Positions 35,863 to 43,146 of a stretch of 64,000 nucleotides of DNA are shown here, piece by piece (positions within the stretch are counted from its first letter, which is position 1; the number at the start of each line of letters is the position of its first letter). The notes below the pieces were generated by a model. It made no database searches, was not told the origin of the DNA, and saw only the letters and a list, made by a program, of their open reading frames with translations. The translations under genes were made by a program, and so were the position numbers. The stretch lies in contig QHWB01000052.1 of the NCBI GenBank assembly GCA_003222395.1, positions 310,001 through 374,000 of the forward strand. Direction: 5' to 3'. Source of the stretch: Acidobacteriota bacterium. GTDB lineage: Bacteria; Acidobacteriota; Vicinamibacteria; Vicinamibacterales; CAVVIG01.

Positions 35863-36033
35863 TCACATCCCGTTAGGGTAGAGGCCAACGTCAATGCTCG
35901 TGAGCAGGCCGGCGGTGCCGACCGTAAACGTCTGTGCGAGACTCCGATCGGCGATGATCGCATTGGTGCGGATGACACAACTTGCGCGTGTGGTCACCGA
36001 CTGGTCGAACACGACCGGATAGGCTTGGGCCAA
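35863..36033 (-). pseudogene. possible fragment of a secreted beta-sandwich protein
   Basis: The minus-strand frame here encodes VVFDQSVTTRASCVIRTN and SLAQTFTVGTAGLLTSIDVGLY before a stop. 'xQTFTVGxxGxLTxIDVxL' is a phrase found near the start of many secreted beta-sandwich (choice-of-anchor type) proteins, which normally continue for 100-150 residues; here it ends at once. No signal peptide or ribosome site is seen. Best read as a decayed fragment; weak evidence. Confidence 0.3.
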
Positions 36034-36106
36034 CTCGTGTCCTCTGAAGCAGCCGGGCCGAGCGCGGATGCCGTTCGAGTGCAGTCGGTACGGTACACTC
36101 ATCGCA

Positions 36107-36382
36107 ATGACTGCTCAGACCAGTGAACGACCGGGCCGCAACCAGCCATGTCATTGCGGCTCGGGCCGAAAATACAAGCACTGCTGTCTGGAGAAAGACG
36201 AGGCACGGACGGCGGCCGCACGCGCCAAAGCCGCGGCTGAGGCGGCGGCCCAATCGCCGGAGATAGCCACCCCGGCTCCCACACGCGCCGCAAAACACCA
36301 GACGCATCAACCGTGGAAGGCGACTACCTCTCGCGGTTTCGTTCCGCGCACGCGGACGCCTCGTAAGGTGGGTGGCAGCTGA
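36107..36382 (+). CDS. SEC-C motif zinc-binding protein
   Basis: A 91-residue protein whose N-terminal part, GRNQPCHCGSGRKYKHCC (zinc ligands Cys15, Cys17, Cys26 or His25, and Cys27), is a SEC-C motif like that at the end of SecA and in many small stress or nuclease-linked proteins. The rest is Ala/Lys-rich and helical, then basic with TTSRGFVPRTRTPRK. It may bind ribosomes or SecB-like partners through the zinc knuckle, but this is inference from other SEC-C proteins. Start ATG 36107 is nearest to the motif; an in-frame ATG at 36068 is less likely. Confidence 0.8.
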   Translation: MTAQTSERPGRNQPCHCGSGRKYKHCCLEKDEARTAAARAKAAAEAAAQSPEIATPAPTRAAKHQTHQPWKATTSRGFVPRTRTPRKVGGS

Positions 36383-36514
36383 AGGAGCGATCACCAGAAC
36401 GTCTGTGGCCGAGCCGGACGTCTCGCCACTGACCCGCACGAAACGCCAAAAACATTTTCGTGTTTTCGTCATTTCGTGCGTTTCGCGGTGAGGTTGCATG
36501 TCTCATTACACCGA

Positions 36515-39397
36515 TCAGTACGTGATCCTGAACCCGAACTGCATCGTCCGCGTCTGCGCCGAAATGTGCTGCAAGTACTGCGTCGTCTGGTTCTCCTGGA
36601 CGCCGATTCCCCAGTTCGGCCGGTTGAAGATGTTGAACACCTCGGCGATGCCGTCGATCGACGCGTGGCCGTGCAGCGGAATGCGCTGCTGCAGCCGCAG
36701 ATCGGTCCGATTCTGCGGCGGCGCGATCACCGAGTTGCGCGGGACGATCGTGCCGTCCGGACGCAGGCGCGCGCTGAAGGTGGCGCCGGTCTGGCGCAGA
36801 TCGCCGCCGTAGCTGTTCGCCTGACGAATGCCGGCGCCGAGATAATGGAGTCCGCTCACCTGGAAGCCGTGGCCAACCTGCCAGATGCCGTTGAACACGG
36901 CTCGATGCCGCTGATCGTCGGCCGAGAAAGCCCATTCACCGCCCAAATCGATCGCGGTCGGGAAATCGGTCTGGATGAGGCCGCTGAACGGCTTCGTGTC
37001 CGCATTCCACAGGCCCGACAACGTATACGTCGCTGACGCCTGCCAGTGTTTGCTGAACCGCTTCTGCACACCCGTCTGCAGCGCGTGGTACGCGGATCGC
37101 CCGAGGTGCGCGTTCATCGAGACGATGCCCCAGTCCGGATAGGGACGGTTGGCCCGATTCGCAAACGGCAGATTGGCGCCGGTTGCCTGATTGAATTTCA
37201 GGTTGATGTTATCGACAACGTCTTTTTCGTGCGTGCCTTTGCTGTACACGTAATCGGCCTCGACGGCAATCGTTTCGCCGAACTGCCGCTGGACGCCGAT
37301 CGACGTCTGAAACGTGCGAGGCAGGTGAACGTACTGAGGCAGGCCCACGAACTCCTGCAGATCCCGGATGAGACATCCCGGCGCGTTGTTGTTGGCGTAG
37401 CAGAATCGCTGGATCGCCTGCTCGTAGGTTGGCAGCGGCTGACCATTGGTCGGGTTCGCGGCGAAGTCGGGACGGCCGTCGTTCGGATAATTGATGACGA
37501 CCAGCTGCGCGTTGCCCGTCGCAAACGATTGGTCGGCGCCGATGGCGTCACCGTAGTACAGACCGGATCCGCCGCGCAGCACCGTCCGGTCGTTCAGCCT
37601 GTACGCGAACCCGAGCCGCGGCTGGATGTTCTTCGTGTCGTTGGGACGCCCCGCCTGCTGGAACGGCAGCACGGTGACGTCGTTGGCGAACACGCCCATC
37701 TCGAGGTCGTAGCGCACGCCGAGGTTCAGCGTGAGGCGGTCGTTCATCTGCCAGTCGTCCTGCAACCAGCTCGCAAACTTCTTCGAATAGAGGTGGACGT
37801 TGAAGTCGCCGACGCCGATGCTGTAGTTCCGCGTAATGGATGAAATCGCCGCGAGGTTCCACGTATCGACGTTGAACGGATCCGGGAAGAGCGCTTCGAG
37901 ATTGGCCGGCGTCGGTCCGCCCCGCGCGTCGATCGTGCCCATGCACTGCCGGCAGTTGTCCTGAATCTGATGACGGTGAAGGAACTCGCCGCCGATCTTC
38001 AGGTCGTGACGTCCTCGCGCGTCGTACGAGTACGTGAAGTCGTCGCGCGCGTTCCATACCCACTGATCCTGGTGCCGCGGGTAGAACTGGTTGCCGGCAA
38101 TCGCAAAGTTGTTGAACGTGATGCGGGGCGAGCCGGTGTTGATGCCGTTCGCCTTCTGCCAGTGATTCGACCACGTGGTGAGATTCGCGTTCGCGAGACC
38201 GAAGATGGCCTCGCCGATCCTGAATTCGTTCAGCGCATGGTTGCTCAGGACTTGCGAGAACTGCACGAGACCCTCATCGTTGTACTCGCGGTTCGTGCCG
38301 GTGGCCGCCGGAGAGCTCTGAAGACTCGGCGGCACGACCGGCTGAAACTGCACGGCCCTCGAGAACTTGCCCATAATCCGCGACTTCGACGACAGCTGAT
38401 AATCGAGCCGGCCGCCCCCTTTTTTCTGCGAGTCGGTGCCGGTCAGGTCGATGTTGAACTTGGGGTACGGAGTGTTGAAGATGAAGGTCCTCGGCTCGCG
38501 CTCGTATTCGAAGTTGCCGAAGTAGTGCAGCTTGTCCTTCACGAGCGGACCGCCGAGCACGGTGCTGAGCTGTTGATTGTCGATCGGCTCGACACGGTTC
38601 AGCACCGGATTCGTCGCATTGAAGCGGCTGTTGCGGAAATTGCCTCGCACCAGGCCCGACACCGTGTTGGTGCCCGATTTGGTGACCGCGTTCACCTGCA
38701 CTCCCGTCGAACGCCCCATCGTCGCGTCGAACCGGTTCGAGATGAACTGGAACTCCGCGATCGAATCCTGGCTGTACTTCGGCTGACCGCCGACCCCGAT
38801 GTCGGCCGACACCTGCTGGCCGTCGATGTTGAGCTGAAAGTCGCGCGCCTCGCCGCCGTTTCTGTCGGGCAGCGGCGTTTGCGCTGCAACGCCCGTGGCG
38901 CTGGGATTCGTCCGACTGCCCGGCGCCAGGAGCGAGAGCGCAATCCAGTTGCGCCCGTTCACCGGCAGCTCCTGCACCTGACGCGGATCGACGTTGCCGC
39001 CGAGGCTCGACGTCGTGGTGTCGAGGAGCGGCGATTGCCCGCTGACCGTCACCGCCTCGGTGAGGCCGCCCGGCGCCATCTGCAGGTTGATGACCGCCGA
39101 TTGCCCGACGAGCAGCTCCACGCCTGTGCGCGTCACAGGGGTGAAGCCGGAGAGTTCGGCCGTGATGCGATACGTGCCGATGCGAACCGACAGCCGATAG
39201 GCGCCGCGCTGATCGGTGACGGCATCGAACGTATTACCCGAGGCTTCGTGCACCGCTCGAACGACGACGCCCGGAAGCACGGCGTTGGTGGAATCGGTCA
39301 CGGTGCCGCTCAGCACCGCTTCTTGCGCAGAGGCGAGAGACGGAAGGACGAGGGAAACGCCGACGACCACCAACCATCTGACGACGCCCGAAATCAT
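36515..39397 (-). CDS. Oar-like TonB-dependent receptor 2
   Basis: A 960-residue outer-membrane receptor: signal peptide ending SLASAQEA, carboxypeptidase-regulatory-like domain (about 25-115; AVLSGTVTDSTNAVLPGV), plug (GGNVDPRQVQELPVNGRNWI; VQVNAVTKSGTNTVSG) and barrel ending TMQFGFRITY, with a terminal Tyr. The first 230 residues are very close to those of receptors 1 and 3, so the three form one subfamily. Start ATG follows GGAGG by six bases. It stands alone: the SEC-C gene converges with it and the MFS gene lies upstream across a hairpin-rich spacer. Confidence 0.93.
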   Translation of the reverse strand: MISGVVRWLVVVGVSLVLPSLASAQEAVLSGTVTDSTNAVLPGVVVRAVHEASGNTFDAVTDQRGAYRLSVRIGTYRITAELSGFTPVTRTGVELLVGQSAVINLQMAPGGLTEAVTVSGQSPLLDTTTSSLGGNVDPRQVQELPVNGRNWIALSLLAPGSRTNPSATGVAAQTPLPDRNGGEARDFQLNIDGQQVSADIGVGGQPKYSQDSIAEFQFISNRFDATMGRSTGVQVNAVTKSGTNTVSGLVRGNFRNSRFNATNPVLNRVEPIDNQQLSTVLGGPLVKDKLHYFGNFEYEREPRTFIFNTPYPKFNIDLTGTDSQKKGGGRLDYQLSSKSRIMGKFSRAVQFQPVVPPSLQSSPAATGTNREYNDEGLVQFSQVLSNHALNEFRIGEAIFGLANANLTTWSNHWQKANGINTGSPRITFNNFAIAGNQFYPRHQDQWVWNARDDFTYSYDARGRHDLKIGGEFLHRHQIQDNCRQCMGTIDARGGPTPANLEALFPDPFNVDTWNLAAISSITRNYSIGVGDFNVHLYSKKFASWLQDDWQMNDRLTLNLGVRYDLEMGVFANDVTVLPFQQAGRPNDTKNIQPRLGFAYRLNDRTVLRGGSGLYYGDAIGADQSFATGNAQLVVINYPNDGRPDFAANPTNGQPLPTYEQAIQRFCYANNNAPGCLIRDLQEFVGLPQYVHLPRTFQTSIGVQRQFGETIAVEADYVYSKGTHEKDVVDNINLKFNQATGANLPFANRANRPYPDWGIVSMNAHLGRSAYHALQTGVQKRFSKHWQASATYTLSGLWNADTKPFSGLIQTDFPTAIDLGGEWAFSADDQRHRAVFNGIWQVGHGFQVSGLHYLGAGIRQANSYGGDLRQTGATFSARLRPDGTIVPRNSVIAPPQNRTDLRLQQRIPLHGHASIDGIAEVFNIFNRPNWGIGVQENQTTQYLQHISAQTRTMQFGFRITY

Positions 39398-39741
39398 GGT
39401 GTCCTCCAGGGTCAGGTTGCGACGTGACGCGCGGGCTTTTGCAGGGCGGAAACTAGCGTAGGCGCGTGCGGCGAGTCAACGAGATAAGCGCGCGAACCAT
39501 CGGTCTTGGGTGCGATTTTGGAGGTCCTACCAATGATTGGAGACGATCCGGGCCGTCGGGATTTAGATCGGCCGGGGACGGTCTTGAGACCGTCCCTGTG
39601 AGTCGGTAGGGGACGGCCTTCAGGCCATCCCGCAGCAGACGGTCCCCAAGCAACGAACTGGATTCGAATATCGCCGCACAGGGACGTGAATCCGGTAGGG
39701 TCGGTCTCTCGACCGTCCCGCTTCGACGGCGGCCCAGTACC
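39398..39741. repeat. 344-base spacer with three GGGACGGTC-type hairpins
   Basis: Three palindromes lie between the MFS stop and receptor 2 start: 39575-39596 (GGGACGGTCT/AGACCGTCCC, perfect 10-bp stem, 2-base gap), 39610-39631 (GGGACGGCCT/AGGCCATCCC, one mismatch) and 39698-39719 (GGGTCGGTC/GACCGTCCC, one mismatch). They are variants of one REP-like unit. No gene is apparent. They may act as transcription boundaries or RNA-stability elements between the two minus-strand genes. Confidence 0.85.
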
Positions 39742-41046
39742 TCACACAGGAAGCGGTTTGCCGCGCGTTTCCTCGCCGAGCGGCAGCAGGAGCAATCCAA
39801 GCACGAATGCCGTCGCGGTGATCGCGACCGGAATACCGAGCGTCTTGAAATGCGCGATGCCCGCGCCGACGAGAAACACCATCGCGCATCCGACGAAGCG
39901 GCCGATCGAGCTGGTGAAGCCGATCGCGCTGCCGCGGCACTCGGTCGTGTACTGTTCGGGAATCCAGAGCGTATACATCGCGAAGTTCGCGCCGCCGAGC
40001 CCGAGCAGGAACACCATGGCGAAGAACGTCGGCAGCGCGTTCGGCGTGATGTAGAACACGTAGCCGAACGCGAACGCGATGCTGATGCCCATCAACGTGA
40101 AGTACACCGCCATTCCCTTGCGGCGGCCGAGCCGCTCCGCGACGATCGGCAGCATCACGCAGCCGATGATCGTGCCGATCGACAGCAGTCCGGTGCCGTA
40201 CGAGGCGAGCCGCGCCGCATCAGGGCCTGACACGCCCTGGCGGACCGCGATCTGCGTGACCGCGGCCGGCACGTAAATCGATCCGGCCCACAGTCCGATG
40301 ATCGAGACGAGGAACAGCAGCGAGTTCACGATCGTCCTGCGCCGATACTTAGGCGAGAACAGCTTCAGGAACGCTTCGCTCATCTTCGGGACGCGCGCGG
40401 CGTCGCCCAGGTTCTGCTGCCACGCGGCCGACTCGCGGACGCCGCGCCGGATCCAGCTGACGAGCAGCGCCGGCGCGCCGCCGAGCGCAAACATCCACCG
40501 CCAGCCGAAGTTCGCGCCGATGAAATAATTCGCGAGCGCGGCGAGGAAGAATCCGAAGTAGTAGCCGGTGTGCATGTAGCCGGCGCCCATCTTGCGCCGA
40601 TCCTCGGGCCACTCCTCGGCGACGAATGTGCCGCCGATCGGCTGCTCGCCGCCGATGCCGATGCCGCACAACACGCGCAGCGCGGCGAGCTGCCAGATGT
40701 TCGTCACCAGCGCGCACAGGAACGTGAACAGCGAGTAGCAGAGGATCGTCAGCATCAGCGCGCGGACGCGGCCGAAGCGATCGGCCACCGGTCCCCAGAC
40801 CATCGACAGTCCCCATCCGAACAGGAACAGCGCGAGCAGAACGCTGCCGTAGTAGCCGACGTTGGCCGGCGTCGCGGCGATACCCGAGCGGGGCAGCAGG
40901 TCGGCGAGCGCCGGGACGAGCACCATGGCGTAAATCGACGCGTCCATGCCGTCGAGCGCCCAGCCGCCCCATGCGGCCCAGAACCCGCGGATCTGATTCG
41001 CCGTGAGCCTGCTCGGTACTCGCGCGGCCGGGACTGCGGTCAGCAT
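39742..41046 (-). CDS. MFS transporter (sugar/metabolite:H+ symporter type)
   Basis: A 434-residue membrane protein with 12 predicted helices. The MFS signature loop WGPVADRFGRVRAL lies between helices 2 and 3, RVLCGIGIGGEQPIGGTFVAE is the helix 4-5 region, and PIVAERLGRRKGM is the mirror loop in the second half. The GxGxGGExP helix-4 motif and ESxAW segment place it near the aromatic acid/sialate-type (AAHS/MHS) symporters. The substrate is probably an organic anion; not determinable here. The gene is monocistronic as far as can be seen. Confidence 0.9.
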   Translation of the reverse strand: MLTAVPAARVPSRLTANQIRGFWAAWGGWALDGMDASIYAMVLVPALADLLPRSGIAATPANVGYYGSVLLALFLFGWGLSMVWGPVADRFGRVRALMLTILCYSLFTFLCALVTNIWQLAALRVLCGIGIGGEQPIGGTFVAEEWPEDRRKMGAGYMHTGYYFGFFLAALANYFIGANFGWRWMFALGGAPALLVSWIRRGVRESAAWQQNLGDAARVPKMSEAFLKLFSPKYRRRTIVNSLLFLVSIIGLWAGSIYVPAAVTQIAVRQGVSGPDAARLASYGTGLLSIGTIIGCVMLPIVAERLGRRKGMAVYFTLMGISIAFAFGYVFYITPNALPTFFAMVFLLGLGGANFAMYTLWIPEQYTTECRGSAIGFTSSIGRFVGCAMVFLVGAGIAHFKTLGIPVAITATAFVLGLLLLPLGEETRGKPLPV

Positions 41047-41303
41047 GGCGGCCCCCGTAAAGTTTTGCGAGTCTATTGGCGCCAGCAGCGCGGGTCAAGG
41101 CTGCTTCCTCATCGATCGTCGTGCAGGTTGCATCGCGAACTCGTGTTAGAGTCCGGCCGCTCAAACAGCCGCTAACAAAACGCTCGGTGCGCGTCGATGC
41201 TCCGCGTCGGGATCGCAGACGGGACCTGACGTGTCGACGCACGTGCTCTTTCCGCGTCCGCTGTGACGGCACCGCTCGGGTTGGGATGCGCAGGGAGGTC
41301 GGC

Positions 41304-42746
41304 ATGAAGCGTGTGGGTCTTTTCGTATTGCTGATGTGCGCGGTGATGTCGCTGCAATCAAGTCCTGCATCGGCGCAAACGTGCTCGGTCCAGGTGACCA
41401 ACGCCGTCGGCGACACCATCGGCGTCACCGCGACGCTGGTGACCTCAGACCCGAACGAAAACGGAGAGGGTGAGCCGCTCGTCGTCTCGACCTCGGGGGG
41501 CGAGATCAATGCGGTGATCGGCGCGTACAGCGTACCGACGCCGTTCACGTTCACCGCCAGAGTGCCGAACGAAACCATCTCGGGGTTCATCATCGGCTTC
41601 GACGGCGACGAGGGCTGCAGCATCGGCGCGACGGTGAACGGCGCTCATACGTTCTCGCCGCAGACGAAGTCGACCGCCAACGTCGTCGCGACCGTCGGCG
41701 GCGTGGCCGCCGTTCTTCTTGGCGCGGTCGCCGCGGGCCTCGGCTGCACGTTCACGGCGGGAGCGCTGTGCGTCGGCCTGATTGTCGCTACCGCGGGCGG
41801 TGGCCTGAGTTGGGCGATCGGCGGCGGCGTCGCCGGCGATCCATCCGATCCGAATTTCAAGGTGGTCGCGACGCCAATCGTTGCCACCATTCCGTCGATT
41901 GTGGCGTCGAACGACACAGGCGGCGTGACGCAGGCCGAAGCCGATGCCTTCAACGCGCTCTTCGCGAACGAGGCGGCCGTCGTCGGCATTGGAAAGGCGG
42001 CGTTGACCTCGGCCAACCGTGCGCAGGGCGCTCACGATGCCGGCGACGCGTTCTGGGAAGGAAAGCAGACCGCTGCGGTGCAGCTCTATGCCGCACAGCT
42101 CGGCGCGCTGTTCGGCGGCCAGGTCGATCTGCTGAAATCGCTCCGCGACGCGCTGGCGGCCGCCGGCTTCTCGGCGACCGCTTCACCGTTCTCGATCCTG
42201 AGTTTCGAGCAGCAGCTGGCCTTCGGCGGGCTGCCCGACCCGTTCCTGCAGGCGCTCCATGAATTCGGCGCCGACGCGGATCTGATCGAGCAGGTGAGAC
42301 AGCTGCTGATGGTCCAGGACATCTTCGCGTCTGCCGGGACGATTCCGGACGGGTTGATTCCTCCGCAGCTCGAGAAGGCGATCAAGGACTTTGCCGGCGC
42401 GTTGTCGGGCGTGAAAATCCAGATCAAACCTGGAAGTACGGCGCCGGTTCCCGTCAATCCTCGCGCGGACGGCGTGATTCCAGTTGCAATCCTCAGCGCG
42501 GACGACTTCGATGCAACAACAGTCGACCCGGCGACGGTCAAGTTCGGTCCGAACGGCGCTGCAAATTCTCACCAGCCGTCGTTCGAGGATGTCGACGGCG
42601 ACGGGACGCTCGACATCGTCCTGCACTTCCGCACCGAGGATACCGGGATCGCATGCGGCGACACGCTCGGCGGGCTGACCGGCGCGACGACCGCGAAGCA
42701 GTCGATTGCCGGCGTCGAGCCCATCAGAACGGTCGGCTGCCACTAA
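41304..42746 (+). CDS. secreted protein with C-terminal Asp-rich calcium-type domain
   Basis: A 480-residue exported protein: signal peptide (LFVLLMCAVMSLQSSPASAQ), a beta-rich N-terminal domain with GFIIGFDGDEGCSIG, a Gly/Ala-rich hydrophobic segment (residues about 140-180, ending GLSWAIGGGVAGDPSDP) that may be a membrane or barrel insertion, a long helical region, and a C-terminal 90-residue module (VKIQIKPGSTAPVPVNPRA, VIPVAILSADDFDATTVDPA, FEDVDGDGTLDIVLHF). That last module recurs in many secreted bacterial proteins and has a DxDxDGxxD calcium loop. Function unknown. ATG 41304 follows GGGAGG by six bases. Confidence 0.78.
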   Translation: MKRVGLFVLLMCAVMSLQSSPASAQTCSVQVTNAVGDTIGVTATLVTSDPNENGEGEPLVVSTSGGEINAVIGAYSVPTPFTFTARVPNETISGFIIGFDGDEGCSIGATVNGAHTFSPQTKSTANVVATVGGVAAVLLGAVAAGLGCTFTAGALCVGLIVATAGGGLSWAIGGGVAGDPSDPNFKVVATPIVATIPSIVASNDTGGVTQAEADAFNALFANEAAVVGIGKAALTSANRAQGAHDAGDAFWEGKQTAAVQLYAAQLGALFGGQVDLLKSLRDALAAAGFSATASPFSILSFEQQLAFGGLPDPFLQALHEFGADADLIEQVRQLLMVQDIFASAGTIPDGLIPPQLEKAIKDFAGALSGVKIQIKPGSTAPVPVNPRADGVIPVAILSADDFDATTVDPATVKFGPNGAANSHQPSFEDVDGDGTLDIVLHFRTEDTGIACGDTLGGLTGATTAKQSIAGVEPIRTVGCH

Positions 42747-42758
42747 AATCTGCGTACA

Positions 42759-42802
42759 TGGCGCCACGGAGAGGTCGATTCGCGCTTTTCTCTGTGGCGC
42801 CA
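42759..42802. terminator. inverted repeat between two plus-strand genes
   Basis: TGGCGCCACGGAGA (42759-42772) pairs with TCTCTGTGGCGCCA (42789-42802), a 14-bp stem with one mismatch and a 16-base loop, 13 bases after the stop of the secreted-protein gene. It fits a hairpin terminator position, but lacks a downstream T-run, so it may be factor-dependent or only stabilising. Confidence 0.45.
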
Positions 42803-42826
42803 ACTCGAATGGGATTCCGGTGAATC

Positions 42827-43111
42827 ATGTCTATGCGAGCGCTGAGACTGACTGCGTTGGTCCTTTACGTCGCTGCTGCGTCGGTCATCGTGTGGTTGTG
42901 GATTTCGCCGGCGTCGCGTCCGCCGAGCGCGCAGTTTCGGCGCGGCGTCTTCCTCGCCGATCTGCTCATCGGCTCGGCCGTCGTTTCACAAGGCAGATTT
43001 CTGCAGCTGAAGGGTTCCACTCGCGGCGGTCGACTCGTTCTCGCGGTCGGCGCCGTCATCATTCTCGCCGGCGTCGTCTCGGCTTTGATGTGGATCGGGG
43101 GTCAATCGTGA
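42827..43111 (+). CDS. small integral membrane protein
   Basis: A 94-residue protein with three hydrophobic segments: about residues 6-26 (LTALVLYVAAASVIVWLWI), 42-58 and 69-90 (LVLAVGAVIILAGVVSALMWI). No charged catalytic motifs and no family that I recognise. It lies downstream of a hairpin and converges with the spermidine-synthase-like gene, 35 bases apart. No clear ribosome site precedes the ATG at 42827, and a second ATG six bases later is possible. The membrane pattern supports it being real. Confidence 0.55.
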   Translation: MSMRALRLTALVLYVAAASVIVWLWISPASRPPSAQFRRGVFLADLLIGSAVVSQGRFLQLKGSTRGGRLVLAVGAVIILAGVVSALMWIGGQS

Positions 43112-43146
43112 GCGACGCCGCGCTCGATTCAAGAGCTCGGCAAACT